Assembly (NCBI GenBank): GCA_905214525.1
Contig: CAJMMN010000010.1
Span: 4,081-68,080 of the forward strand
Length of the DNA: 64,000 nt
Direction of reading: 5' to 3'
From: an uncultured bacterium
GTDB lineage: Bacteria > Actinomycetota > Coriobacteriia > Coriobacteriales > Coriobacteriaceae
In this document: positions 33,941-43,874 of the stretch, piece by piece
Numbering within the stretch: the first letter of the stretch is position 1
How the letters are laid out: every line of letters begins with the position of its first letter
The notes under the pieces: model-generated
The model's database searches: none
What the model saw: the letters and a program-made list of their open reading frames with translations, nothing else
Told to the model about the DNA's origin: nothing
Made by a program: the position numbers and the translations under genes

Positions 33941-35236
33941 ATGGATAAACGGATGGTTCCTAGAAATCGATATCTCGAAAAGTTGATCGCCTTTCGTGAT
34001 GCGGATGTCATCAAGGTCGTAACGGGTATGCGCCGTTGTGGCAAATCGACGCTTCTGGACATGATGCGCAAACATCTGGAGGATAACGGCGTTCCATCCG
34101 AATGTCTTTTGACCTTTAAGATGGAGTCGTTTGAGCTGGAGGGCGTGCGTGATTGGCGAGAGCTTTACCGCCACGTCGACGGCCTAATGCCTGCGGGCAA
34201 GAGGTGCTATCTCTTCTTCGACGAGCTTCAGGAGGTTGCCGGATGGGAGAAGGCGATTAACGCACTTCGTGTCGACCGGGACTGCGATATATATGTTACT
34301 GGTTCGAATGCTTTTCTCCTGTCGTCTGAGATTGCGACCTTAATCTCGGGCAGGTATGTCGAGATTCGGATGCATCCGCTCGCTTTTTCGGAATATGTCA
34401 ACTTTCTTGGTCCGACTGACGTCACGAATAGGCTTGCTGTTTTTGGCCGGGAGGACATCGTTGCGCTCGACGATCTTCTCGACCGTTATTTAATGTTTGG
34501 AGGTCTGCCGTTCCTTGCCGCCTCAAAGCTGCCGGAACAGGAAATGAAGGACTACATCTGGAGCACGTACCAGACAATCGTCGGGCGCGACATTTTGGCT
34601 CGCGAAGCCCGTCGGGGCAGGAGATCGGTGACAAGCAAGGGCGTGCTCGACCGCGTTACATCCTACTTAGCCGATAACATTTCAAACCCGACATCAATTA
34701 ATAAGATCGTTGGAACGCTGGCGGAGAACGGGCTGAAATCCTCGCATGGCGTTGTGGACACTTGTGTATCCGCCCTTGAGGAGACCTATATCTTTTCGCA
34801 TGCGCGCCGATTTGATATTAAGGGTCGGGACATTTTGAAGACCGGTGGCAAGTTCTACATTGAGGATCTGGGGCTTCGAGCTTTCTTGGATGGGTATCGC
34901 GGCAGCGACAGTGGGCGTGTTCTCGAAAATGCCGTTTACAATCGCCTTGTCTATGACGGATACCGAGTCTTCACAGGTCATCTTCGAGATGCTGAAATCG
35001 ACTTTGTTGCAATCGGCGACGGCTCGGATCGTAAGTTTATTCAGGTCACGGAGTCGATTGACGAGGAGGCGACGCGTAAGCGCGAGCTGCGTCCATTTGA
35101 GCTCAGGTCGCTCGAGAAGATTACCGGCGGTTACGAGAAGATCATCGTCGTTCGCCGGGGAAGTCATCCGACCGATATTGACGGCATCAAAATCGTTTCA
35201 GCAGTCGATTTCTTAATGGGTAGGCTTGGGGCTTAG
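33941..35236 (+). CDS. AAA_14/DUF4143 ATPase
   Basis: 431 residues: a P-loop ATPase (Walker A GMRRCGKST near 30, Walker B YLFFDELQEV near 92, sensor-like VTGSNAFLLS near 123) followed by a DUF4143 domain with a PD-(D/E)XK-like core (ENAVYNRLVYDG, AEIDFVAIGDG, KFIQVTES). Such proteins are common accessory genes of unknown role, sometimes in defence loci. ATG 33941 is preceded by GGGGCGGGCG; starts at 33911 or 33953 are possible. Upstream tandem repeats suggest tight control. Confidence 0.85.
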   Translation: MDKRMVPRNRYLEKLIAFRDADVIKVVTGMRRCGKSTLLDMMRKHLEDNGVPSECLLTFKMESFELEGVRDWRELYRHVDGLMPAGKRCYLFFDELQEVAGWEKAINALRVDRDCDIYVTGSNAFLLSSEIATLISGRYVEIRMHPLAFSEYVNFLGPTDVTNRLAVFGREDIVALDDLLDRYLMFGGLPFLAASKLPEQEMKDYIWSTYQTIVGRDILAREARRGRRSVTSKGVLDRVTSYLADNISNPTSINKIVGTLAENGLKSSHGVVDTCVSALEETYIFSHARRFDIKGRDILKTGGKFYIEDLGLRAFLDGYRGSDSGRVLENAVYNRLVYDGYRVFTGHLRDAEIDFVAIGDGSDRKFIQVTESIDEEATRKRELRPFELRSLEKITGGYEKIIVVRRGSHPTDIDGIKIVSAVDFLMGRLGA

Positions 35237-35370
35237 GGCGTTTAGAGCGCGTCTGTTTCCTATGCCTAGCGACATTGCCGCAGTTCGTGACGCCGCCGGC
35301 TTCTTCCTCTCCGTCGAGCGGCACCAACTCAGCTGATCCGTTGGGGACGAAGGAAAGCGGATCATTTTCG

Positions 35371-35404
35371 GCGCGCCGCAGGTGATACGAATCCTGCGGC
35401 GCGC
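35371..35404. terminator. GC-rich hairpin downstream of the ATPase
   Basis: GCGCGCCGCAGG pairs perfectly with CCTGCGGCGCGC over a 10-base loop; weak T-rich tail (TGTTATTTG). Otherwise 35237-35522 shows no gene. Confidence 0.55.
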
Positions 35405-35522
35405 TGTTATTTGAGCGAGGGCTTTCAGCTGTGTCCGCGTGGCGTGGGACACTTAACCTGCCGTCCTGCTCTGCCGCGACGGCACGTACCTGAACAACGA
35501 CCCTCTAAGGAGCTCGAAATCG

Positions 35523-35762
35523 ATGAGTGACAACACCAAGCATCTCGCAAAGAAATGCGTCAAGGACGCGGGGCCGTGTCTCACGCTGTGCCTTGCCGGT
35601 GCAGCGGTCGCGCTGCTGGCTGTTTTGGGGCCATTTGACGTGCTTCGAAGCGCCAGCTCTCTACACGTTTGCATGGCTCTTGCCGGCGCCATGATGACCG
35701 GCGGCGTGCTCGATCTAGCTTTTTGGGTGTTTGACCCGTTTGGATGGAAGAACGAAGGGTAA
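35523..35762 (+). CDS. Small two-helix membrane protein
   Basis: 79 residues, with two membrane segments (about 18-36, CLTLCLAGAAVALLAVLG, and 48-69) and a Trp/Phe-rich end (FWVFDPFGWKNEG). A TAAGGAG site lies at suitable distance. No family recognised. It lies 40 bases before the metallophosphoesterase pair; linkage to them is uncertain. Confidence 0.6.
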   Translation: MSDNTKHLAKKCVKDAGPCLTLCLAGAAVALLAVLGPFDVLRSASSLHVCMALAGAMMTGGVLDLAFWVFDPFGWKNEG

Positions 35763-35802
35763 GCCCTAAGGGATGGATGCCCCGCAGCGTTAGGAGGTCC
35801 CC

Positions 35803-36441
35803 ATGATCTGGTTTACCAGCGATACCCACTTTGGGCACGAGAACATGCTGCGGCTCGCCGACAGGCCTTGGTCGACTGTTGGGCAGATGAACGACGCCAT
35901 GGTCGCTAGCATTAATAGCAAGGTCGCTGCGGATGACGAGCTTTACATTTTGGGTGACTTCAGCTTTAAGATGACGGTCCAAGATGCCTACGAGCTGCGC
36001 AAAAGCATTGCATGCAAGCGCGTCCATCTGCTGCCCGGCAACCATGACAAAGACTGGACGCAGCCTGCGGTGGCGGATGCTTTTATCGTCGAGCCGCCCA
36101 TTTGCGTGCTCAAGATCGACCGTCAAAAAATCGTGCTGAGCCACTATCCCATGGTCGATTGGCAGGGCATGTCGCACGGTGGCTGGCATCTGCACGGACA
36201 TATCCACAGCTGCGGCGGCGCGTACAACAAGTTCAACCTTCGGCAGGGACTGCTGCGCTATGACGTGGGCGTGGACGCCAACGGTTACGCCCCGGTAAGT
36301 TTGGATGAGCTCAAGTTATGGTTTGCGCAGGTAGACGAGCTGGTGCAGTGCGTTAAGTGGCCGTGGTGGGTCAACGCCACGGGCGATGAGCAGGTCGAGC
36401 ACGATCTCGAAACCTATAAGAGGGAAGTGGTGATCCGATGA
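35803..36441 (+). CDS. Metallophosphoesterase 1
   Basis: 212 residues of the calcineurin-like family. WFTSDTHFGHENML, ILGDFSF, LLPGNHDK, LSHYPM and HLHGHIH are the five metal motifs in order. The enzyme resembles phage- and bacteria-borne small phosphatases of unknown substrate. AGGAGGTCCCC precedes the ATG. It overlaps the next phosphoesterase by four bases; two co-translated paralogues suggest a joint role. Confidence 0.9.
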   Translation: MIWFTSDTHFGHENMLRLADRPWSTVGQMNDAMVASINSKVAADDELYILGDFSFKMTVQDAYELRKSIACKRVHLLPGNHDKDWTQPAVADAFIVEPPICVLKIDRQKIVLSHYPMVDWQGMSHGGWHLHGHIHSCGGAYNKFNLRQGLLRYDVGVDANGYAPVSLDELKLWFAQVDELVQCVKWPWWVNATGDEQVEHDLETYKREVVIR

Positions 36442-37163
36442 CAGTCTATGTGACGGGCGATATTCATGGCGGCCTCGACATGCAAAAGCTGCGCGATTGG
36501 GACCTTGGGGATAGCCTGACGAGCGACGACTATCTGATTATCGCGGGCGACTTTGGCTTTCCCTGGGATTTCTCTGCCGAGGAATGTGCCGACATCGCTT
36601 GGCTGGAGTCGCGCCCCTATACCGTGCTGTTCGTCGACGGCAACCACGAGCGTTTCGATCACTGGGCGGAGCGTCCCATGGAGCTGTGGCACGGTGGGCT
36701 GACGCAGCGTCTGTCGGATACCTCCCCCATACGGCGCCTGACGCGCGGCGAGGTTTTTGAGCTCGACGGCTCAACGATCTTTACCATGGGCGGCGCCACG
36801 AGCGTGGACAAAGAATACCGCATTCCCTATTCCAGCTGGTGGCCGCAGGAACTGCCGGACGAGCGCAACTTTGAGGAGGCGCGGGCAAAGCTCGACAGCG
36901 TGGGTTGGAAGGTCGACTACGTGGTCACCCACACCTGCTCTACGCGCATGCTTTCGCCCACGCTTTATCCGGCACCCGGCTGGAATTACCCCGCCGTTGA
37001 TCGGCTTACGGCATTTTTCGATGAGCTGGAAGACCGCTTGGATTACAAGTGCTGGTATTACGGGCATTTCCATCGGGATGCCAACCCGGCCGAGCGCCAC
37101 GCCGTGCTCTACGACTGCATCGTTCGCTTGGGCGACGAACTCCAGTCCTGGGATGTTGCGTAG
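36438..37163 (+). CDS. Metallophosphoesterase 2
   Basis: 241 residues. VTGDIHGGLD, IAGDFGFP, VDGNHERFD, VTHTC and YYGHFHRD are its metal motifs; the His of the usual TH(A/S)P motif is kept in VTHTC. Distantly related to the gene upstream and ATGA-coupled to it. Ends 15 bases before the convergent gluQ. Confidence 0.9.
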   Translation: MTVYVTGDIHGGLDMQKLRDWDLGDSLTSDDYLIIAGDFGFPWDFSAEECADIAWLESRPYTVLFVDGNHERFDHWAERPMELWHGGLTQRLSDTSPIRRLTRGEVFELDGSTIFTMGGATSVDKEYRIPYSSWWPQELPDERNFEEARAKLDSVGWKVDYVVTHTCSTRMLSPTLYPAPGWNYPAVDRLTAFFDELEDRLDYKCWYYGHFHRDANPAERHAVLYDCIVRLGDELQSWDVA

Positions 37164-37178
37164 AGGCGGGGTGGCTGG

Positions 37179-38189
37179 CTACTCGACCGTTACAGTGATG
37201 TTCTCCCGATGCGCGCGGATGACGTCCCAGCTAAAGTGCTCGACCAGCTGCTCGGCGGTACGCGGCGTGGTGTCCGGCGCGATGCCTGTTTGCCCGGCGA
37301 GCCATCCCAACAGTGCCTCGGGTGTGCCAAAGCGGGTGCGGAGCTCGCCCAGGTCCAGATCGCAATCGCGCTTGGAAAGGCGGCGGCCGTCCGGCGACAT
37401 GAGCAGCGGAATGTGCGCGTAGCGCGGTGTGGGCAGTCCCAGCAGATGTTGCAGATAGATCTGGCGCGTCGTGGAACCAAGCAGGTCGCATCCGCGTACG
37501 ATCTCGGTGACGCCCATGGCAGCGTCGTCGACCACCACGGCCAGCTGATAGGCAAACACGCCGTCGCTGCGGCGCACCAAAAAGTCGCCGCACTCGGTGG
37601 CGAGTGCCTCGCATTGGGCTCCGTACGTGCGGTCCACGAATTCGATCACGTCGCCGGCGAGGTCGTCGACGTCGGGCACACGCAGACGCGTGGCCGGAGC
37701 GCGCAGGATGCTGCGGCGGGCAACCTCCTCGGCAGAAAGGCCTCGGCAGGCGCCGCGGTAGATGGGCGTGCCGTCGCTCGCGTGCGGCGCGCTTGCGGTG
37801 TGGAGCTCGGCGCGCGTGCAAAAGCAGGGATAGGTGAGGCCGGCGTCTTGCAGCTGGTGCAGGGCGTCCTCGTACAAGTCCAGGCGATCGTGCTGGTAGT
37901 AGGGGCCTTCGTCCCACTCAAGCCCCAGCCAGGCTAGGTCGTCAATCAATTGGGCGGCAAGTTCCGGGCGCTTGCAGCGATCGTCCAGGTCCTCGATGCG
38001 CAACACGATGCTGCCGCCCTGGCTGCGGGCCGAAAGCCACGCGCACAGGCAGCTGAACACGTTGCCCAGGTGCATGCGGCCCGAGGGCGACGGGGCGAAG
38101 CGCCCCACGACGGGCGCGGGGGCGGAGGCGGGTGGCGTCGCTGGCGCGTCCGCGGCGGGCGTTGCTATGTTGCGTGTTTTGATATCCAT
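37179..38189 (-). CDS. gluQ: Glutamyl-queuosine tRNA(Asp) synthetase
   Basis: 336-residue paralogue of the glutamyl-tRNA synthetase catalytic domain that glutamylates queuosine 34 of tRNA-Asp. The HIGH-like motif reads SPSGRMHLGN near residue 33, the KMSKS-like motif RRLSKRDCD near 268; the zinc site CFCTRAEL ... YRGACRG is present, and no anticodon-binding domain follows. A Pro/Ala-rich N-terminal tail (about 10-28) is extra. ATG at 38189 chosen because the family core starts right after it. Confidence 0.88.
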   Translation of the reverse strand: MDIKTRNIATPAADAPATPPASAPAPVVGRFAPSPSGRMHLGNVFSCLCAWLSARSQGGSIVLRIEDLDDRCKRPELAAQLIDDLAWLGLEWDEGPYYQHDRLDLYEDALHQLQDAGLTYPCFCTRAELHTASAPHASDGTPIYRGACRGLSAEEVARRSILRAPATRLRVPDVDDLAGDVIEFVDRTYGAQCEALATECGDFLVRRSDGVFAYQLAVVVDDAAMGVTEIVRGCDLLGSTTRQIYLQHLLGLPTPRYAHIPLLMSPDGRRLSKRDCDLDLGELRTRFGTPEALLGWLAGQTGIAPDTTPRTAEQLVEHFSWDVIRAHRENITVTVE

Positions 38190-38326
38190 GCGGACGAGTA
38201 TAGCGCGGGGCTTGGCAGGGAAGGCGTTGCCGCGCTCACAAGTTGGCGGCGGTGCGCATTGCGCACGGTGGGTTTGCGGCTCAAGGTCTCGATCGCTGCG
38301 TACCGACTTAGCCTCACAAACGACAG

Positions 38327-38360
38327 AAACCCCAGCAGCTCTTCGCAACTGCCGGGGTTT
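38327..38360. terminator. Hairpin in the gluQ-DUF2207 gap
   Basis: AAACCCC(A)GCAG pairs with CTGC(C)GGGGTTT, one mismatch. The rest of 38190-38698 shows no supported gene; GGACATG and GTCCC words near 38372-38573 belong to the dispersed short repeats. Confidence 0.55.
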
Positions 38361-38698
38361 CCGCGGAAAAGGGGGACATGATCCTCAAGCGGACGGCAAA
38401 GGGGCAAACCGTTTTCGCTCAACTGCTTTATGCCCCTCAACTGGCGGCTCAATCAGCGCATGCCGCGCCCACACAAAGCCGCTACACCTGTGATGGAGCT
38501 ATGAAGTGGTATCTATTGCCGGAGCGGGCTATGCCAAGGAGTGTCCCAGATTGCCGGCAGATAAGGAACGTCCCCAGGTGCCGGCGGCGGGTGTGACTTT
38601 TGTCCCGTTTTGACGCTCCGCTGACCTAGATGTTCGTCACATGAACTCGCAAACGTGGGACAATGACGCTACTGGTACCACAGACAAAGGATGTGCCT

Positions 38699-40645
38699 AT
38701 GAACGCCCCCGTTGCCCAGCCCTGTCGGCAGCGCCGCCTGTTTGCGCGGTTCGCTTCCGTCTGCGCACTCGTCGCGCTTGCGTTGTTGCTGCTGCCTGCC
38801 GTCGCGCACGCCGACGGCTACTCCATGAGCCAAACCTATATCGGTGCCACGGTTGAGGCCGATGGCTCGCTGACCGTTGTCGAGGGACGCCAGTTCGATT
38901 TCGACGATGACATTAACGGCGTGTATTGGGATATCAATACAGGCTCTAACCAGCAAGGCGGCTCGGTGGTCGTCAATGTGCTGAGCGTCGAGGAAGACGA
39001 CACTGCGTTTAACAAGGTCGACAGCGCAAATAAAGGCGACGACGGCGTTTACACGGTGGAACAGTCCGACGACGGCGTAAGGATTAAGGTGTTCAGCCCT
39101 CACGAGAGCGGCGACAGTGCAATCTACTACGTGAGTTATTCCATGACCGGTGCGGTCATGAACTGGGCCGATACCGCCGAGCTTTACTGGAAATTCGTCG
39201 GCGACGGCTGGTCGGCGGATTCCGATGACGTCGAGATGGAAGTTCACTTCGCAAATGCCGCTGCCGGGACGGCGGCCGTCAAGGGCGACAACTTCCGCGC
39301 ATGGGGCCACGGTCCGCTGACGGGCGACGTGTCGCTCGATGAGGACGAGCCCATGGTCACCTATACCATTCCCTGCGTGCATCAGGGCGAATTCGCCGAG
39401 GCGCGCATCGCTTTCCCCAGCGATTGGGTGCCGCAGCTTGCCGCCTCGGGCGAAGAGCACATGTCAACGATCCTGAGCGAAGAGAAGGAATGGGCCGACG
39501 AGGCCAACGCCCGCCGTGAGCACGCGCGTGCGGTTGCCAGCGCGATTGCCGTGGTGTGTGTTGTTGTGGCGGTTGCCTATACCGGCGCGATCGTGATGCT
39601 CAAGCTGCGCAGGCCCAAGCCCAAGCCGCTCTTCCAGGACGAGTACTTCCGCGATGTGCCCTCTGCCGACCATCCCGCGGTGCTTGCAGCTCTTATGAGC
39701 TGGAACGACGTGCCCGATCAGGCATATATCGCCACGCTTATGAAGCTCACCGACGACCGCGTGATCAAGCTGGAAGAAGCGACCGAGACCAAGAAGAAGG
39801 GTCTGCTCCGTCGCGAAAAAGAGGAGCAGACGTATCGCATCACAGTGACCGACGAGGCCTGGAAGGCTGCCAAGAAGGACGGCATCGATCGCGACGTGCT
39901 CAAGGTCTTCTTTGCTGGCGTTAAGCCCGATAAGGACGGAGTCCGTTCGCGCACGTTTAGCGAGCTGGAGGAGTACGCTAGCGAGCGCACCACATCTGTT
40001 GGCGACAAGCTCGAGGACTATCAGAGCACAGTTAAGGGCAAGCTGGAGGCGCGCGAGCTTATTGCATCGGATGGCACTATCGCGATGGTGGCCGGCCTGG
40101 TTCTCGGCATCATCATTGTCTTTGGCATTCTGGGCTCTCTGTTCTATACCGACTTTGCGGACGCCAACGTCGGTGCCGCTATGATCTCGATCCCCGTTAC
40201 GATCGTAGGCTTTGTCCTGAGCTGCACCTTCCGCCGTTACACGCCGGAGGGCGCCGAGGTGGCGGCTCGCTGCAAGGCGCTCAAGCATTGGCTTGAGGAC
40301 TTTACGCGCCTGAAGGAGGCCATTCCCAGCGACCTGATCTTGTGGAACAAACTGCTGGTGATGGGCGTTGCCCTGGGCGTTTCGAAAGAAGTGCTGCGAC
40401 AGCTGGCCGAGGCCGTGCCTGCGGACCTGCGCAACAGCGACGATTTCTACGACAACTACCCCTGCTACTGGTGGTATTACCATCACTACGGCAACGAGTC
40501 CCCGCTCGATTCGTTCAACGATGTGTACCACGAGACCATCCGCGAGCTGGCTTCGAGTTCCGATAGCTCGAGCGGCGGCAGCGGCGGCGGCTTTTCCGGT
40601 GGCGGCGGTGGCGGCGTCGGCGGAGGCGGCGGCGGAACGTTCTAG
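38699..40645 (+). CDS. DUF2207 membrane protein
   Basis: 648 residues: signal peptide (about 1-35, ALVALALLLLPAVAHA), an extracytoplasmic DUF2207 beta-domain (about 36-265), a membrane helix near 279-300 (AVVCVVVAVAYTGAIVML), a cytoplasmic part with winged-helix-like YIATLMKLTDDRVIKLEE, two further helices near 462-484 and 492-510, and a Gly-rich tail ending GGGGGGTF. The layout is typical of the family, whose function is unknown. AAAGGATGTGCCT precedes the ATG at 38699. Confidence 0.88.
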   Translation: MNAPVAQPCRQRRLFARFASVCALVALALLLLPAVAHADGYSMSQTYIGATVEADGSLTVVEGRQFDFDDDINGVYWDINTGSNQQGGSVVVNVLSVEEDDTAFNKVDSANKGDDGVYTVEQSDDGVRIKVFSPHESGDSAIYYVSYSMTGAVMNWADTAELYWKFVGDGWSADSDDVEMEVHFANAAAGTAAVKGDNFRAWGHGPLTGDVSLDEDEPMVTYTIPCVHQGEFAEARIAFPSDWVPQLAASGEEHMSTILSEEKEWADEANARREHARAVASAIAVVCVVVAVAYTGAIVMLKLRRPKPKPLFQDEYFRDVPSADHPAVLAALMSWNDVPDQAYIATLMKLTDDRVIKLEEATETKKKGLLRREKEEQTYRITVTDEAWKAAKKDGIDRDVLKVFFAGVKPDKDGVRSRTFSELEEYASERTTSVGDKLEDYQSTVKGKLEARELIASDGTIAMVAGLVLGIIIVFGILGSLFYTDFADANVGAAMISIPVTIVGFVLSCTFRRYTPEGAEVAARCKALKHWLEDFTRLKEAIPSDLILWNKLLVMGVALGVSKEVLRQLAEAVPADLRNSDDFYDNYPCYWWYYHHYGNESPLDSFNDVYHETIRELASSSDSSSGGSGGGFSGGGGGGVGGGGGGTF

Positions 40646-40757
40646 CGAGCGCTTGCTTTGGGGTGGATCTTTCTGGGCGGTTGCCAGGGAAGATTCATCC
40701 CATTTTTGTGCATCGAAACGGGCCAAACTTTCCGCTGAGGACCTTCGCGCTAGGGGC

Positions 40758-40989
40758 AGTGGACAAAAAATACCAAATATGAGTACTGTTGCTGCGATGG
40801 TCGCATATGTTTGCACATAATAATGGGCTTCTAATGAGAGTATTTCTCGTTAGGAGCCCATTTTATTGAACATTTGGGGAGCTACGTCAACACGTGCAGC
40901 TGGTCGTCATGCCTACAAGCCTCAAAAATGCCCCAAATCGCTGCTACTAAAAAGGTAACAGTACTCATATTTGATGTTTTTTGACCACA
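40758..40989. repeat. MITE-like element with 33-base inverted ends, copy 1
   Basis: The left end AGTGGACAAAAAATACCAAA (40758) and the right end (40956-40989, ending TTTTTTGACCACA) are inverted over about 33 bases with a few mismatches, centred on AGTACTGTT. A 17-bp hairpin with T-run lies inside at 40822-40862. The right 38 bases (40936-40973) recur exactly at 63868-63905. It fills most of the 450-base gap between DUF2207 and the GNAT gene. Confidence 0.8.
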
Positions 40990-41097
40990 GCCATTTGCAG
41001 GCCCTCTAGGCTACTCATTGGGGGCAGACTTAAATGACCAGTCGTTGGGGATCAGTCATTGGGGACGTTCTTAAATGACTAGGTGTGGCTGCTTGGG

Positions 41098-41739
41098 CTA
41101 GGCTGTTAGATCGAGTTCGTAGAGGAAGCTTTCACGCGGCATGTCGTGACGACGCTCTTCGCGGTTGGCGCGGTGCGTGGCCGTGCGCTTAAAGCCGTGC
41201 AGCTCGTAGAACTTCCACGAGCAGTTGGAGTCGGTGTACAGGTGCGCCCTTGTCGCCCCGCGCGAGGAAAGGTACGAGACAGCGGCATCGAGCAACACCG
41301 AGCCAACGCCCAGGCCATGGACATCGGGATCGACGGCGAGCAGCGTGACTTCGTTGTCGTGCGGCAATGGGCTGCTCTCGAGCAGGCGGTTGTTGGTTCG
41401 GATGGTTGCGCGCACAAACGAGAGATACTCGGCGCAGGCATCGGGCTCCAGTTCGCGCATCTGCGAAAGCAGCGCGCGTTCGGTATCCATCCAATGCTCG
41501 TTGATAGTGACGCCGGGGCTCTGTCCTGCGCGTGCAAGCGCAATGCCGCGCGCCTCGCCGTCAATTACCGCAACCTGCGAAAACGTCGAGGACGAAAGGC
41601 AATAGGCGAGGTCGCATGCGGCCTCGAGGCGGTTGTACTCATCGTTATCCGAATTGTTATGCCAAAGCTGCTGCAGAATCAGCGCGACGGCGTCGAAGTC
41701 TTCGGTATCAAACGGTCGGTAGAGAACCCGCGAGACCAT
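41098..41739 (-). CDS. GNAT acetyltransferase
   Basis: 213 residues. The acetyl-CoA-binding loop appears as VHGLGVGSVLLDAAVSYL near residue 143 after beta-strand EVTLLAVDPD, and the C-terminal YELHGFKRT is typical of the fold. The N-terminus (YRPFDTEDFDAV) is also usual. Substrate unknown. Flanked by repeats on its 3' side and by a 277-base gap on the 5' side in which no gene is seen. Confidence 0.88.
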   Translation of the reverse strand: MVSRVLYRPFDTEDFDAVALILQQLWHNNSDNDEYNRLEAACDLAYCLSSSTFSQVAVIDGEARGIALARAGQSPGVTINEHWMDTERALLSQMRELEPDACAEYLSFVRATIRTNNRLLESSPLPHDNEVTLLAVDPDVHGLGVGSVLLDAAVSYLSSRGATRAHLYTDSNCSWKFYELHGFKRTATHRANREERRHDMPRESFLYELDLTA

Positions 41740-42016
41740 GGTGCCTCTTTCTTTTGCGGATGCATATCGAGCACAGTTCTACCACGCTATTGGCATCTAA
41801 TTATGGTGCCCCTGTGTTCCATGAACTCACCGTGCCCGATGCCGTGTCCATCCCCTCCGCTCGCAAACTTTTTCTGCACAGCCGTGCGTTGCGGGGTGCA
41901 TCGATGCGCTCGATGCGCTACATTAAATCAGTATTTTCAATGCCGCTGCGCGAGCGCTGCAGATCGACGTATCACCGACTCACAGAGCACGGCGGCGTAC
42001 CAGACAGGAGGACTGC

Positions 42017-43624
42017 ATGGGATCTGATGTGAAGATCGCACGCGCGTTGATCTCGGTTACCGATAAGACGGGTGTCGTCGATTTCGCACGGACGCTGGTT
42101 GATGACTTTGGCGTCGAGATCATCTCTACGGGCGGCACGGCTCGTGCCATCGAGGACGCGGGCGTTCCCGTAACCCCCATCGAGGAGTTCACGGGCTATC
42201 CCGAGATGATGGACGGCCGCGTTAAGACCCTACACCCCAAGGTTCACGGCGCGCTGCTGGCCCGCCGCGATTCCGAGCAGCACATGCAGGAGGCCGCCCA
42301 GCACGGCATTAAGCTGATCGACCTGGTCGTCGTCAACCTGTACGAGTTCGAGAAGACCGTCGCCAACCCCGAGGTCACCTTTGCGGATGCCATCGAGCAC
42401 ATCGACATCGGTGGCCCCTCCATGTTGCGCTCTGCCGCCAAGAACGCCGCGAGCGTTACCGTCATCTCCGACCCGGCCGACTATGATGCCGTCCTGGCCG
42501 AGATGCGCGAGACCGGTGGCTGCACCACGCTTTCCACCCGTCGTCGCCTGCAGGTGAAGGTCTACCAGACCACCGCCGCCTACGACACGGCTATCTCCCG
42601 TTGGCTTGCCGCCCAGGCAAGCGACGTGGCGGACACCTCTGCCAAGCTCGAGATTTCGCTGGAGAAGGTCGACGACCTGCGCTATGGTGAGAATCCTCAG
42701 CAAAAGGCTACGGTCTACCGCTTTGCCGAGGGCTGCGAGAACACCGCGAGCTCTCAGTTCCCGCTTGTGGGCTCCGAGCAGATCCAGGGCAAGCCGCTCA
42801 GCTACAACAACTATCTGGACGCCGATGCCGCCTGGAACCTGGTCCGCGAGTTCGACGAGCCGGCCTGCGTGATCCTCAAGCATCAGAACCCCTGCGGTTC
42901 CGCCGTTGCCGAGGATATCACGGCCGCCTACGACCGCGCTTTCGCCTGCGATCCCAAGAGCGCCTTCGGCGGCATCATCGCCTGCAACCGCGAGGTTCCC
43001 TTTGAGCTGGTTGAGCACTTCGCCGACCAGAACAAGCAGTTCGTCGAGGTCATCATCGCCCCGAGCTACACCGATGAGGCGCTCGAGCGCATGGCCAAGC
43101 GCCCCAACCTGCGCGTGCTGGCTACCGGCGGCGTGGACCACGGTGCCCAGGTGGAGCTGCGCTCCATCGACGGCGGCATGCTGGTGCAGGAGGTCGACCA
43201 CGTGACCGAGGATCCCGCGACCTTTACGTTCCCCACCGACCGCAAGCCCACCGACGCTGAGATGGCCGAGCTCGAGTTTGCCTGGAAGGTCTGCAAGGGC
43301 GTTAAGTCCAACGCCATTCTGGTCTCCAAGGGCAAGGCCGGCATTGGCATGGGCCCGGGTCAGCCCAACCGCGTTGACTCCGCACTGCTTGCCTGCGAAC
43401 GCGCCGAGGACTTTTGCGAGCGCGAAGGCGTGGAGAAGGGCGGCTTTGCCTGCGCAAGTGACGCGTTCTTCCCGTTCCGCGACAACGTCGACGTGCTTGC
43501 CGCACACGGCGTGACCTGCATCATCCAGCCCGGTGGCTCCAAGCGCGACGACGAGAGCATCCAGGCCTGCAACGAGCACAATATTGCGATGGTTTTCACG
43601 GGTGCCCGCCACTTCCGCCATTAA
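42017..43624 (+). CDS. purH: Bifunctional AICAR transformylase/IMP cyclohydrolase
   Basis: 535 residues performing the last two steps of IMP synthesis. The N-terminal cyclohydrolase domain has STGGTARAIEDAGV and MDGRVKTLHPKVHG; the transformylase domain has RYGENPQQKA, ILKHQNPCG (KHxNPCG catalytic Lys-His), DPKSAFGGIIA and the end FTGARHFRH. AGGAGG lies five bases before the ATG. It also recycles AICAR released by HisF. Confidence 0.97.
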   Translation: MGSDVKIARALISVTDKTGVVDFARTLVDDFGVEIISTGGTARAIEDAGVPVTPIEEFTGYPEMMDGRVKTLHPKVHGALLARRDSEQHMQEAAQHGIKLIDLVVVNLYEFEKTVANPEVTFADAIEHIDIGGPSMLRSAAKNAASVTVISDPADYDAVLAEMRETGGCTTLSTRRRLQVKVYQTTAAYDTAISRWLAAQASDVADTSAKLEISLEKVDDLRYGENPQQKATVYRFAEGCENTASSQFPLVGSEQIQGKPLSYNNYLDADAAWNLVREFDEPACVILKHQNPCGSAVAEDITAAYDRAFACDPKSAFGGIIACNREVPFELVEHFADQNKQFVEVIIAPSYTDEALERMAKRPNLRVLATGGVDHGAQVELRSIDGGMLVQEVDHVTEDPATFTFPTDRKPTDAEMAELEFAWKVCKGVKSNAILVSKGKAGIGMGPGQPNRVDSALLACERAEDFCEREGVEKGGFACASDAFFPFRDNVDVLAAHGVTCIIQPGGSKRDDESIQACNEHNIAMVFTGARHFRH

Positions 43625-43635
43625 GTAGGGAGGTG

Positions 43636-43752
43636 GCGCTGCGGCTTGCCCAACCACCGCACCTTGCCGCTCATTCGTCGCTCGCGTACCCAAGTACGCG
43701 TCGCTCCTCTTTCACGGCAATCTACGGCACCTGGGCAACCCTCGCCGACCTG
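43636..43752 (+). repeat. Dispersed 118-base hairpin repeat, copy 2
   Basis: Second copy of 12563-12680, same orientation, about eleven differences. It begins 12 bases after the purH stop, as copy 1 begins at the hisF stop. Confidence 0.85.
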
Positions 43753-43822
43753 TTAGGTTGACTGGGGAGGATGGGATGTTATCTCGTCCCTTGGACCGCC
43801 TCGCTTCTAAAATAATCTCTGC

Positions 43823-43858
43823 AAAAGACGGTCGCTCCGTTTGGAGGGCCGTCTTTTT
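43823..43858 (+). terminator. Terminator downstream of purH
   Basis: AAAAGACGGTC pairs with GGCCGTCTTTT (one wobble), followed by further T. Confidence 0.85.
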
Positions 43859-43874
43859 GGTATAAGAGGACGGA

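Noticed and set aside
33716..34174. A minus-strand gene ahead of and into the ATPase
   Set aside because: It mostly overlaps the well-supported ATPase and the tandem operator repeats, with no ribosome site or domain.
38378..38596. A small protein in the gluQ-DUF2207 gap
   Set aside because: No ribosome site, unusual composition, and the DNA contains dispersed GTCCC repeat words.
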